NCBI GenBank assembly: GCA_963727245.1 | Contig: CAVSFO010000004.1 | Location: 310,001 to 374,000 of the forward strand | Reading direction: 5' to 3' | Source: JBKQVT01 sp963727245 | GTDB lineage: Bacteria; Planctomycetota; Planctomycetia; Pirellulales; Thermoguttaceae | DNA length: 64,000 nucleotides | In this document: one piece after another, positions 50,012-61,304 of the stretch | Layout: every line of letters starts with the position of its first letter | Position numbering within the stretch: position 1 is the stretch's first letter | Translations under genes and position numbers: made by a program | Notes under the pieces: model-generated | The model's input: only the letters and a program-made list of their open reading frames with translations | Database searches by the model: none | What the model was told of the DNA's origin: nothing

Positions 50012-51244
50012 TCACGTCATGTCGCCGTTCGCCGCCTCGGCCTCCTCGGCGGCGTCGGCAGCGGGCGGAACCCCTTCCGGCTCGGTGCCCGGGGGCGGCG
50101 GACTGTGCTCCGGCTCGCTCTTGTCGGCGTCCAGAAAGACCTCGTCGGCTTCCGTGGCATCGACATCGCGCCGCAACAGCAGATAGATGGCCGAGGCCGC
50201 GGTCCAGAAGTATCCATAGAAGAAGCCGGCGGCCAGATACCTGACGCAGGACTCCCAGAAGTGGATCATGCTGCCGCCGGCGTGAGCCATTCCGCCGAGC
50301 TTCGGCGCCACTGCTTGAATGGCGGCGATCCGATCGCTGCCGCTTCCCCAGCCGGCGGCCCAATAGCTCAGCCAGATGACCCCGTCGGCGAAATTTTTGA
50401 CCAGCAGCCAGCCGAGTCCGCCCAGGACGACGGCGACGACGACGTAGAACAAGTATCGCAGCGGCCGCTGGAACAGATAGGCGTAGGAGCGGCTCAGGGC
50501 GTCGAAGCTGTCGGTGCCTTCGGTGCTGATAGTCGCCCACATCAGCGGCCAGCCGAAACCCAGGCCCAGCAGGAGCAAGGCCATGATCAGGCCGGCCAGC
50601 AGCGCCAGCGGCCAGAGGACGCCGCCCAGGACGACGCCCAGGTCGAGCCGCAAGAGCAGTCCCAGCACCCACAGCGGGATGGCCACCAGCAGCAGCCCCA
50701 TCAAAGGCAGTAGCGGGGCGGCGAAATAGGCGGGCCACTTTGCGGTGGCGAACCGCAGCGCGGCCCCCCAGCCGATCCGTTCCTCGGCCGCTAGTTGGAC
50801 CGCGGCAATGCGGCTGATGGCGCCGCCCAGCAGGGCCCAAACCGCCACGGCCCACAACGCAGCGAGCACGAGGTACGCCAGCGACGCGACGTTCAACGTC
50901 GAGCCTTCGCGAAAGATCAGCCAGACCGGCCGGCCCAGGTTGAGCCAGGTGCCGATCACCGGGTTGGCCGGGGCCTCGGCGACCGTCTCGGCGGAGACGT
51001 CCGACGGCGTTTCGGCCCAGGGAGACTTAGGCAGAAGCTGTTGCACGTACCCGGGCGTCTGCGTGTTGCCGGAGAAGACATGTCCCAGCAGACCCCACCC
51101 GAAGATTGTAAGAAGGCCCCCGAGCGCTCCGAGGACCAGCACCCGCAGGCTGATAGCCACGCGAAAGGTGCGCACCAGACCGAGCCAAGGGAAGAGTTCG
51201 GTCCAGGCCACTTTCCGCACCGTGCCGTCGTCCGTTTCCAACAT
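50012..51244 (-). CDS. Polytopic membrane protein (hypothetical)
   Basis: 410 residues from the Met at 51244, which has an AGGAAGGGGG site. Six or more membrane helices include LVLGALGGLLTIFGWGLLGH, AYLVLAALWAVAVWALLGG, LLVAIPLWVLGLLLRL and LLAGLIMALLLLGLGFGWPL. An IGWGAALRFATAKWPAYF loop is repeated in style (SYAYLFQRPLRYLFYVV), like the DUF4013/YihY-type helical pairs. The C-terminus is acidic and Pro/Ala-rich. The family is not identified; a role in transport or membrane organisation is possible. Confidence 0.75.
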   Translation of the reverse strand: MLETDDGTVRKVAWTELFPWLGLVRTFRVAISLRVLVLGALGGLLTIFGWGLLGHVFSGNTQTPGYVQQLLPKSPWAETPSDVSAETVAEAPANPVIGTWLNLGRPVWLIFREGSTLNVASLAYLVLAALWAVAVWALLGGAISRIAAVQLAAEERIGWGAALRFATAKWPAYFAAPLLPLMGLLLVAIPLWVLGLLLRLDLGVVLGGVLWPLALLAGLIMALLLLGLGFGWPLMWATISTEGTDSFDALSRSYAYLFQRPLRYLFYVVVAVVLGGLGWLLVKNFADGVIWLSYWAAGWGSGSDRIAAIQAVAPKLGGMAHAGGSMIHFWESCVRYLAAGFFYGYFWTAASAIYLLLRRDVDATEADEVFLDADKSEPEHSPPPPGTEPEGVPPAADAAEEAEAANGDMT

Positions 51245-51345
51245 GGCAGACCCCCTTCCTGAAAGACCAGGGTAGTAAAGTGCCGCCATTATACGAATTC
51301 GGGCAGTCCATGCAAGCTGGGGAGCATGGCCGATGTTGACGGCCG

Positions 51346-51537
51346 TCACGGCTGCTCGGCGCCCGGCTCGTCCCCGGACTCCTCGGGCATTTCCGCCGGC
51401 TCACAGGGAACGCCGTATTGCTCGCCCAGCCAGCGGCCCAGGTCCAACAGCCGGCAACGCTCGCTGCAGAAGGGCATCGCCGGGCTCAGGTCGGAGTCGA
51501 ACTGCTTGCCGCAGGTAGGGCAACGAATGGACGCCAT
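51346..51537 (-). CDS. yacG: DNA gyrase inhibitor YacG-type zinc protein
   Basis: 63 residues with four zinc-binding Cys: RCPTCGKQF and PFCSERCRLLDLGRWLGEQY. The C3C-x13-C3C-like layout, the LxDLGxWL block and the Pro/Glu-rich acidic tail are those of the YacG family, which in E. coli binds GyrB. It lies upstream of the membrane-protein gene on the same strand (102-base gap). Confidence 0.9.
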   Translation of the reverse strand: MASIRCPTCGKQFDSDLSPAMPFCSERCRLLDLGRWLGEQYGVPCEPAEMPEESGDEPGAEQP

Positions 51538-51574
51538 TTAGCATCGGCAAAGGAGGAACTGTCGTACTTCCCAA

Positions 51575-51618
51575 GGGGACAGTCCCATTTTCGTCGGACG
51601 AAAATTGGGACAGTCCCC
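51575..51618. repeat. GGGGAC-AGTCCCC palindrome, copy 5
   Basis: Intergenic hairpin between fmdB and yacG, nearly identical to copy 3 at 27871-27914, including the TTTTCGTCGGACGAAAATT centre. Confidence 0.9.
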
Positions 51619-51656
51619 GACTTTTTTCTTCACCTTGGGCAACGAATCGACGCCAT

Positions 51657-51965
51657 TTAGTCCTTCTTCGTGCCCTTGTCGCCGGCGCTTTTCTCGGCGC
51701 TCTTCTCTTTGCTCTTGCCGGCGCCGTCCGAACCGGCGGCGCCGCCGGCCTTGTCGGCCGCGGCGGCCTTCTTGTACGACTCGCTGCGGTAGTCGGTCTT
51801 ATAAAAGCCCGAACCCTTGAAAACGATCGCCGCCCCGGGACCGATCAGCCGCCGCAGCTTCAACTTGCCGCACTTCGGACACTTCCGCTGGGGATCGGCG
51901 CTCATGGCCTGAAAAAGCTCGAACTCGTGCTTGCAGGCCTCGCAAACGTAATCGTAGGTGGGCAT
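51657..51965 (-). CDS. FmdB-family zinc-ribbon protein
   Basis: 102 residues. MPTYDYVCEACKHEFELFQA and KCPKCGKLKLRRLIGPG hold the CxxC pairs of the FmdB regulatory-type zinc ribbon. The FKGSGFYKTDYRS box follows. The tail is low-complexity Ala/Lys/Ser, ending GTKKD. The family's role is uncertain. It ends the chaperone run and follows grpE with a gap of 65 bases. Confidence 0.9.
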   Translation of the reverse strand: MPTYDYVCEACKHEFELFQAMSADPQRKCPKCGKLKLRRLIGPGAAIVFKGSGFYKTDYRSESYKKAAAADKAGGAAGSDGAGKSKEKSAEKSAGDKGTKKD

Positions 51966-52030
51966 GGCTATCCTGGTTGTTTGACCTCTGGGAACCCAAC
52001 TGGCAAAGCCGTCGCCGGGTTCCCCTCACC

Positions 52031-52624
52031 CTATTCCTCCCCCGGAGGGGGCGGAGCACTTGCACTGGAAACGATCACTTGGCTGGGCCGCACGACACGG
52101 TCGAACAGTTGAAAGCCGGGCCGCACCACAAAGAGCACCGTGTTGGCCGGAAACTCTTCGCTGGGCTGCTGCGAGATCGCCTCATGCAGGTGCGGATTGA
52201 ACGGCTTTTGCATGGCGTCGATCTCCACGCAGTTGTAGCGCGCCAGCACGCCTTTCAAGTGCTCCAGTACAATCTCGATCCCCGCCAGGAAGCTCGACAT
52301 ATTGGGCGCATTGCGGTCGGCGGCGTCAATGGCGCGTTGGATGCTGTCCAACACCGGCAGCAGGTCGCGCAGCAGCGGCAAATTGGCATAGCGGCGATGG
52401 TCTTCGATTTCGCGGGCGGCCCGCTTGCGGTAGTTCTCCAGCTCGGCTTGGCTGCGCAGCACCCGGTCCTTGGCCCCCTCCAGGTCGGCCCGCAGTTGCT
52501 CCAGCGGGTTGCCTTGCTCGCCGGCGGCCTCGCTTACGGCTTCGGCCGGCTGGCCGTCGTCCTCGCGGCGGGCGGGTTCGGCTGCGCCGGGCTGATCGTC
52601 GTGCTTTGGCTGGTGTTTTGCCAT
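52031..52624 (-). CDS. grpE: Nucleotide exchange factor GrpE
   Basis: 197 residues. A charged N-terminus leads to the long dimer helix (QLRADLEGAKDRVLRSQAEL, then NYRKRAAREIEDHRRYA) and the beta domain (FNPHLHEAISQQPSEEFPAN, ... RPSQVIVS). It releases ADP from DnaK. The last residues (APPPPGEE) come from a CCCCCGGAGGGGG sequence like the dispersed repeat at 7381. It lies 18 bases after dnaJ. No dnaK is in the window. Confidence 0.93.
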   Translation of the reverse strand: MAKHQPKHDDQPGAAEPARREDDGQPAEAVSEAAGEQGNPLEQLRADLEGAKDRVLRSQAELENYRKRAAREIEDHRRYANLPLLRDLLPVLDSIQRAIDAADRNAPNMSSFLAGIEIVLEHLKGVLARYNCVEIDAMQKPFNPHLHEAISQQPSEEFPANTVLFVVRPGFQLFDRVVRPSQVIVSSASAPPPPGEE

Positions 52625-52642
52625 GGGAGCGTCTCCGGCCTG

Positions 52643-53774
52643 CTACGGTTCCGGGTGAAAGTATTCCTTGAGCTTCTCGATGAAACTCTTCCGTTTCGGG
52701 GTGACGTGGGTGTTTTCGATTTCCGCCAGTTCCCGCAAGACTTCCTCGTGCCGCTGGGTCAGCTTCTTGGGCACTTCGATCACCAGTTGCACCATGAGGT
52801 CGCCGCGGCCGTAATGCCTGGGATCGGGCATGCCGCGGCCCCGCAGGGCCAGCACGTCGCCGGGCTGCGAGCCGGCGGGAATGGTCACTTCCTCGCAGCC
52901 GTCCAGCGTCGGCACCTCGAGGACCGCTCCCAGGGCGGCTTGCGGATAGGTAATGGGCACCTGGCAAATAAGGTGCGGGCCCTCGCGGTGAAAAAGCGGA
53001 TGCTCCTTCACGTGGATGACGCAGTAGCAGTCGCCGGGCGGGCCGCCGCTGCCGCTCGGCTCCCCCTCGCCGCCCAGCCGCATCTGCGTGCCGGTGTCGA
53101 CGCCGGCGGGGATATCGACCTTGCGGGTCACTCGCCGGGGCACGAAACCGCTGCCGCGGCAGTCGGAACATCGCTGACGAATCACCTTGCCGCTGCCGCG
53201 ACAGGAAGGGCAAGTGGTCTGCATCGAGAAGATGCCGGCGGCCTGCACCACCACGCCCCGCCCGCCGCAATAGGAGCAGGCCTCCGGCTGCGTTCCCCGC
53301 TTGGCTCCCGAGCCGCCGCAGGTTTCGCACTGTTGGTGGCGCTCGAACTGCACGATCTTGGCGGTGTGGTGGGCGGCCTCCAGGAGGTCCAAGGTGACGT
53401 CGCAGCGGATGTCGGCGCCCTTGCGGGGGCGATTTCCGCGGCCCCGGCCCTGGCCGAAGAGGTCGCCGAAAAACCCCTCGCCGAGGATATCGCCGAAGGC
53501 GGCAAAAATGTCGCCCACGTCGTGGAACTGCGGCGCACCGCCCCCCTCCAGGCCGGCCTGCCCATAGCGATCGTAGCGGCGCGCGCTTCTCGGCATGGCT
53601 GAGGACCTCGAAGGCCTCGGCCGCCTCCTTGAACTTGGCGACGACCCCCTCGTCGCCCGGATTCCGGTCCGGGTGATACTTCAACGCCAGCTTGCGATAG
53701 GCTTCGGAGATCTGCCCGTTGCTCGCGGAACGGTCCACCCCGAGCACGTCATAATAGTCGCGTTTCTTGGCCAT
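52643..53774 (-). CDS. dnaJ: Chaperone DnaJ, one frameshift
   Basis: About 377 residues after repairing a break near 53580. The J domain MAKKRDYYDVLGVDRSASN has HPDRNPGD with the catalytic HPD. The break falls at EKRA-RYDRYG. A Gly/Phe region follows (FFGDLFGQGRGRGNRP). The four zinc-finger repeats are CETCGGSG, CSYCGGRG, CPSCRGSG and CSDCRGSG. The C-terminal substrate domain follows (HPLFHREGPHLICQVPITYP). The preceding Met three codons upstream is also possible. Confidence 0.93.
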
Positions 53775-53801
53775 CGTCGCCATGGGCTACCCGGCCGGCA
53801 C

Positions 53802-55418
53802 TTAACGAACACTCCCCTCGACGCGGGTCTTCTTGTCCTCCTTGTTCAGGTCGGTCACCAGCGTCTCGGTCGTGAGCATCAAGCCGGCGATGCTGGCGGC
53901 GTTTTCCAGCGCCGTGCGGACCACCTTGAGCGGATCGATGATGCCGGCCTTGAACATGTCGACGTATTTGCCGAGGTTGGCGTCGTAGCCGACGTTGGCC
54001 GGCTTCTGCCGCACCTCGTCGGCCACCACCGAGCCGTCGACGCCGCAGTTGTCGGCGATCTGCTGGATCGGCGCTGTCAGGCAGCGGAGGATGATGTCCA
54101 CGCCGATCTTCTCATCGCCGCGGGCCGCCGCCCGGGCCTTCTCCACCGCCTCGCGACAGCGCAGCAGGGCCACGCCGCCGCCGGGCAGCACGCCCTCCTC
54201 GGCCGCCGCCCGGGTGGCATGGAGCGCGTCCTCGACGCGGGCCTTCTTCTGCTTCATCTCCGTTTCCGTGTTGGCGCCGACCGAGATCACCGCCACGCCG
54301 CCGGCCAGCTTCGCCAGCCGCTCCTGGAGCTTTTCGCGGTCGTAGTCGCTGTCGGAGTCTTCGATCTGCTTCTTCAGGTGCTCGATGCGGCTCTTCACGT
54401 CGGCCTGCTTGCCGGCGCCCTCGACGATCGTGGTCGAGTCCCGGTCGACGCTGATCTTCTTGGCGCGGCCCAACTGCTCCAGAGTGAGGTTCTCCAGCTT
54501 CAGTCCCAGGTCCTCGCTGATCAGCGTGCCGCCGGTGAGGACGGCGATGTCGCCGAGCATCGCCTTGCGGCGGTCGCCGAAGCCCGGGGCCTTGACCGCG
54601 CAGACCTGGAGCATGCCCCGCAGCTTGTTGACCACCAGCGTGGCCAGCACGTCGCCCTCGACGTCCTCGGCGATGATCAGGAGCGGCTTGCCGGTATGGC
54701 TGATCTTCTCCAGCAGCGGGATCAGGTCGCGGATGTTGCTGATTTTCTTCTCGTGGATCAAGATAAGGGCGCCTTCCAGCAGGCAGTCCATTTCTGCCGC
54801 CCGGTTGATGAAGTAGGGGGAGAGATAGCCCTTGTCGAACTGCATCCCCTCGACGACCTCGTAGATGGTCTCGGCGGTCTTGCCCTCTTCCACGGTAATG
54901 ACGCCGTCTTTGCCGACCTTCTCCATGGCCTCGGCCAGCAGGTTGCCGATGAACTGGTCGTTGTTGGCGCTGATGGCGCCGACGTGGGCGATCTCTTCCT
55001 TATCCGTGACCGGCTTGGCCAGGGTGGCCAGGTGGGCGACGGCCGCGGCCACGGCCTTCTCGATGCCGCGGCGGACCGCCGTCGGATTGCTGCCGGCGGC
55101 GATGTTCCGCAAGCCCTCGCGGAAGATCGCGCGGGCCAGCACGGTGGCCGTCGTGGTGCCGTCGCCGGCCACGTCCGAGGTCTTCGAGGCCACCTCGTTG
55201 ACCAGCTTCGCGCCCATGTTCTCGAAACGGTCTTCCAACTCGATTTCCTTGCTGACCGTCACGCCGTCCTTCGTGACCGTCGGTCCGCCGTAGGACTTGT
55301 CGAGGATGACGTTCCGCCCGGTCGGCCCCATGGTCACCGCCACGGTGTCGGCCAGTTTTTCTACTCCCCGGAGCATCCGCTTCCGGGCTTCGTCTTGATA
55401 GAGAAGTTGTTTTGCCAC
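53802..55418 (-). CDS. groEL: Chaperonin GroEL, copy without GGM tail
   Basis: 538 residues, intact. MAKQLLYQDEARKRMLRGVE start, ATP loop DGTTTATVLA, GMQFDKGYLSPYF, AVKAPGFGDRRKAMLGDIA, then GGVALLRC and the DPLKVVRTALENAASIAG block. The C-terminus ends KKTRVEGSVR and lacks the usual Gly-Gly-Met tail that points into the cavity. It lies directly downstream of groES (62-base gap), so it is the paired copy. It probably differs in substrates from the second GroEL. Confidence 0.97.
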   Translation of the reverse strand: MAKQLLYQDEARKRMLRGVEKLADTVAVTMGPTGRNVILDKSYGGPTVTKDGVTVSKEIELEDRFENMGAKLVNEVASKTSDVAGDGTTTATVLARAIFREGLRNIAAGSNPTAVRRGIEKAVAAAVAHLATLAKPVTDKEEIAHVGAISANNDQFIGNLLAEAMEKVGKDGVITVEEGKTAETIYEVVEGMQFDKGYLSPYFINRAAEMDCLLEGALILIHEKKISNIRDLIPLLEKISHTGKPLLIIAEDVEGDVLATLVVNKLRGMLQVCAVKAPGFGDRRKAMLGDIAVLTGGTLISEDLGLKLENLTLEQLGRAKKISVDRDSTTIVEGAGKQADVKSRIEHLKKQIEDSDSDYDREKLQERLAKLAGGVAVISVGANTETEMKQKKARVEDALHATRAAAEEGVLPGGGVALLRCREAVEKARAAARGDEKIGVDIILRCLTAPIQQIADNCGVDGSVVADEVRQKPANVGYDANLGKYVDMFKAGIIDPLKVVRTALENAASIAGLMLTTETLVTDLNKEDKKTRVEGSVR

Positions 55419-55480
55419 GAGTGTCCAGTCCTCTTAATGTTGGTGGTTCAAAAGCGATCAGGGCCGCGGCGCGCGGGCCG

Positions 55481-55780
55481 TCATTTGACGACCTTGGCCA
55501 GAATGTCCGTTTCGCGCAGGATCTTGATGTCGCGGCCGTCGATCTCGATGTCCGAGCCGGCGTACTTGCCATAGATGACTTCGTCGCCGACGGCCACGGA
55601 GAGCTTGCCACGCTCGCCGCTGTCGAGCAGCTTTCCCGGCCCGATGGCCAGCACGCTGCCGCGTTGCGGTTTCTCCTTGGCCGTGTCGGGCAAGACGATG
55701 CCCCCGGCCGTCATTTCCTCCGCTTCCACCGGTTCCACCACGACGCGATCATCCAACGGCCGCAAATTGATACCTTTCAT
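55481..55780 (-). CDS. groES: Co-chaperonin GroES
   Basis: 99 residues. MKGINLRPLDDRVVVEPVEA, the mobile loop EEMTAGGIVLPDTAKEKPQR, GKLSVAVGDEVIYGKYAGSD, ending ETDILAKVVK. It sits between the two groEL genes in one minus-strand run, 50 bases past the upstream groEL stop. Confidence 0.97.
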   Translation of the reverse strand: MKGINLRPLDDRVVVEPVEAEEMTAGGIVLPDTAKEKPQRGSVLAIGPGKLLDSGERGKLSVAVGDEVIYGKYAGSDIEIDGRDIKILRETDILAKVVK

Positions 55781-55830
55781 CGTCTCTTATCCTTATGATA
55801 CGTGGTTCTTGGATGTGGCTAATGTAAGAA

Positions 55831-57534
<1,704 letters not shown>

Positions 57535-57888
57535 AGCGGATTCCCTCCTCTTGCTGGCTGATGCGGGTTCGACGGCATACCACGACCACAATTGGCAGCC
57601 GACTGCAATTTTCCCCCTAAGGTAAGCAAGCAGCGTGCCAATACCGGCCTCAAGCGGCGCAAGTTGCATCGTCGCAACATCTTACACCGATCTGCCGGGA
57701 AAAACAGCCCCCGCCGGCACCGCGGGGCCGCTGGCGGGCATGTCATTTTGGCAGACGGACCACCACGCCGGGGGATGCGCCGACGCCAAGTCGGGAGAAA
57801 CAGGCTGCCGCCCGGGCTTCCTCAACCTAGGCTTTGGCAGTGGAAAAAAGGCGCCCCGCAGGCCAATGCGCCGATTGCGTGTTCCCCC
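57535..57888. other. Divergent promoter region between groEL and the hybrid kinase
   Basis: It holds the promoters for the chaperone cluster and the kinase but no gene. I see no CIRCE element. An imperfect palindrome ATTGGCAG-CCGA-CTGCAAT at about 57591-57609 is the only symmetrical site near the groEL start; its role is unknown. Confidence 0.4.
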
Positions 57889-60800
57889 ATGAGCAAGAGC
57901 GAGCACCCCGGGGCGACGGCAGTTGGTGGCAGCAACGTTCCGTTTGCTTCCACCGGGAACGAGATGATGTTGGACAGCGTGCGAAGGGCGTTGTCGAGTC
58001 GCTGCGACTGGCGCGTTTGGGTCGCTGCCGCGGTGGGTCTGCTCGGCTGCTATATGCTGAGCCAGTACAACTACCTGCTCTTCCATACCCTTGTCGAGTT
58101 GTCTACCGCGGTGGTTTCCTGCGCGGTTTTCATTTTCTTCTGGAACAGCCGGCGGTATCTGGACAACGGCTTCTTTCTGTTTATCGCCGTGGCCTGTCTG
58201 GTCGCCGGGTGCTCGATCTGACGCACGCGCTGGCATACAAGGGGGTTTTCATCATCCCCGGCATGACCGGAAATGAATCGCTCCAGGCGAAGGTGGCCGG
58301 TCGTTGGATCACCAGCCTCTCGTTCCTCGTCGCCCCGCTGTTTCTTCGCCGCAGGATCAACCTGCCTTTGACGCTGACCCTGTATGGCGCGGTGTTGGTG
58401 CTGACGCTGGCAGCCATCTTCCGTTGGCACGCCTTCCCGGCCTGCTACGTTCCCGAGCAGGAACTGACGGCCTTTGAACAGCTTGGCCGGCTGGTCAGCG
58501 GCGTCGTTTTTCTTGCGGCCGCAGTCCTCCTGGCTCGAAGGCGAACGTTGCTGGATGCCGGTGTTTTCCCGTTTCTGTTTGCGGCGTTGATGGTCAACGC
58601 CGCTTCGGAACTTTTTTCTGCCACCCTGATCGATCTCCACGGGACGCTCAAGGTGTTGGCCCATCTGGCCCAAGTGGTGTCGCTGTTCCTGGTCTGCCAG
58701 GCGCTGCTCACCGTGAGGCTGAGAAAGCTGTGCAACCTCGCCTACGTCGATTTGAAGAGCAGCCAGGAGGCGCTGCACAAAGAGCCCATTTTCATCGCCG
58801 CCATCCTGGAAACAACCGGCGCGGCGGTGGCGGTCATGGATGCGGAAGGCCGCTTGGTGCGTTTCACGCCGGGCCGCGAGAACGTCATCGGCTACTGCGG
58901 CAAGGAACTTGTGGGCCGCTACCTCTGGGACTGCCTGCCGCCGCCTGAGGATCGCGAGGCGCTGAAGACCCAGTTCCACGATTTTTGCCGCGGCGTGTCT
59001 CCTAGTCGCACCGAGAATGTTGTGGTGGCCAAAGACGGCAACCGCCGGCTCGTCCAGTGGTCGGCCACCGTCCTGCGCGACGCCCACGGAGCGGTCGACT
59101 TCGTGGTCTGCACCGGCCACGACATCACCGAGCAGCGGCTGGCCGAGGAAAGGCGGGCGCGCTCGCTGCGGCGACTCGAAGGGGTCAACCGGCTCCAGGA
59201 GAAACTGATCCTGCCGGCGTCGCTGGAGGAGAAGTTCAAGAGTATCACCGACGCCGCGGTGGAGCTGATCGAACTGGATTTCTGCCGCATCTGGATGGTC
59301 AAACCGGGGGAGCTGTGCAACTCCGGCTGCATCCACGCGGCGGACAGCGTGGAAGGGCCCCCCTGCCGCCATGACAAGTGCCTGCACCTCATCGCCAGCT
59401 CAGGACGCTACACCCACACCGACGGCGGCCACCGCCGCGTCCCCCTGGCGCCTTCAAGATCGGCCGCATCGCCGCCAATACCGAGAAGAAGTTCCTCACC
59501 AACAGCGTCACCACCGATCCGAACGTGGCCGATCACGCCTGGGCCGCCAGCCTCGGACTGGTGTCGTTCGCCGGCTACCGGCTGCACGATGCACGCGGCA
59601 ACACGACCGGCGTGCTGGCCGCCTTCGCCAAGCACCCCATTACCGAGGAGAGCGACGCCTTCCTCGCCAACCTGGCGGAAATCACCTCCAAGGTGATCGC
59701 GGACCATTTTGCCAACGAAGAACTCCGGCAATCGCAAAAATTGGAGGGCGTAGGGCAACTGGCGGGCGGAATCGCCCACGAGTTCAACAATCTCCTGCAA
59801 GTCATCGGCGGCTATACGCGCTGCGCCATGGAGGGGCTGCCGCCCGATGAGCAACGCAGCGGCGACCTGGCTCAAGTCGTCAAGGCGGCCGACCGCGCCG
59901 CGGCCCTCACCCGGCAACTGCTCGGCTTCAGTCGCCGCTCGACCATCCAGCCCAAGAGCACCGATGCCAACCTCATAGTCCGCGACCTGGTGAAACTGGT
60001 GCGCCCCTTGATCGGCGAGCACATCGCGCTGGATCTGGCCTTGCAAGAAAACGTCGGCACCGTCTATGCCGACGCCGGCGAACTCCAACAGGCGCTGCTG
60101 AACCTGTGCCTCAACGCCCGCGACGCCATGCGGGCGCCCGCCGAAGGCGGCGCCGGCGGCAAACTCGTGCTCAAGACCGAGCGCGTCACGCTCGGCGAGC
60201 CCTTTTGGGACCCGCAATTCGAGCTCGCCCCGGGACCGTACATCGTCTTCAGCGTCTCCGACACCGGCTGCGGAATTGCCCGCGACGTTCCTGCCGCATA
60301 TCTTCGAGCCCTTCTTCACGACCAAAGAGGTGGGCAAAGGCAGCGGCCTGGGCCTGTCCATGGTCCACGGCATCGTGCGGCAGCATCAGGGAGCAGTCCA
60401 CGTCTACAGCGAGCCGGGCCGGGGGTCGACGTTCCGTCTATACCTCCCTCCCGGCGATAACCACGCCCCCGAGCCCCGCCTCGAGGAACCGCGCCCCCTG
60501 CCGGTCGGCAAGGAGACGATCCTGGTGGCCGAGGACGATCCGACCGTGCGGAAAATCACTACCCGCACCCTGAAAGACGCGGGCTACACGGTCCTGGCCG
60601 CCTGCGACGGCGAGGAGGCGCTCAGCATGTTCCAGGAGCACCGCGATTCGATCTCGCTGGTCCTGTTGGACGTCATTATGCCCCGGATGACCGGCCACGA
60701 GGCCCATCGCCGCCTCAAGCAGCTTGCCCCCGAGACCAAGGTGGTCTTCTGCACCGGGTACGATCGGGAAACGGCGCAATGCGACGGTCTGTTGGCCGAG

Positions 60801-60920
60801 GACATTCCGCTAGTGCAAAAGCCGTTCACGGCCGAGCGGCTCTTGTCCGTGGTCCGCGAGGTCCTCGATGCGCCGACGCGGTGCCCGGCCGAGGTCCCCT
60901 CTCCATCCGGGAGAGGGTAG
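57889..60920 (+). CDS. Hybrid sensor histidine kinase/response regulator with MASE3-like membrane sensor, three frameshifts
   Basis: About 1010 residues after repairing breaks near 58210, 59449 and 60280. Start MSKSEHPGATAV. A seven- or eight-helix N-terminal module (WVAAAVGLLGCYMLSQYNYL, ... GVFIIPGMTGNESLQAK, ... LLDAGVFPFLFAALMVNAAS) resembles MASE3. PAS follows (GAAVAVMDAEGRLVRFTPGR), then GAF-like sequence with a Cys/His cluster (CIHAADSVEGPPCRHDKC). HisKA has GIAHEFNNLLQVI, the ATPase has SDTGCGI, FEPFFTTK, GSGLGLSM, and the receiver has EDDPTV and LVLLDVIMP. The last residues SPSGRG and stop come from the dispersed CCATCCGGGAGAGGG repeat. Confidence 0.88.
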
Positions 60921-61304
60921 GGCGAGGGATTGGGGATTAGAAAAGCCCCTCGACTGCGTCGAGGGGGCCGCGAGAGCCCCTTGTGGTTTCCCCTTCCGCC
61001 TTACGCCTTGCCTTCGGGTCTTGTTTTCTGTCCGCGGCGGGACTACGTTAGCGGTTATCCGGGTCGACGGTGTCGGGCAATACCGGGGGCCCCCCGCGCG
61101 ACCGGGCCGGGCTTTTCGGAATTACATACTCTGTCCCCGGAATTCCTGACGTTTTTGGAGCGTTTGGAAAATATCGTCGGTCGTGTGCTTAGGCCGCAGA
61201 AAGCTGGCCGGCCGTCGAAACTTCGCAAACTACCATAATGAGTATTGTGTCCCCGGAATGGACACAGTGGGGGGGCGTATGATTCTCCTGGAAGGAAAAG
61301 TGGC
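60921..61304. other. Intergenic region with hairpin and TGTCCCCGGAAT repeats
   Basis: No gene is supported. It begins with a repeat tail (GGGCGAGGGATTGGGGATTA, also seen at about 40033-40050). The motif TGTCCCCGGAAT occurs at about 61132 and again at about 61249, the type of repeat often seen near RAYT genes. A ribosome site GGAAGGA for the next gene lies at the end. Confidence 0.5.
60946..60966 (+). terminator. Hairpin downstream of the hybrid kinase gene
   Basis: Perfect 9-bp stem CCCCTCGAC/GTCGAGGGG with loop TGC, 26 bases past the stop. No T-run follows. Confidence 0.35.

Noticed and set aside
57535..57700. CIRCE/HrcA operator upstream of groEL
   Set aside because: No TTAGCACTC-N9-GAGTGCTAA or close variant is present; only a weak palindrome ATTGGCAG/CTGCAAT.
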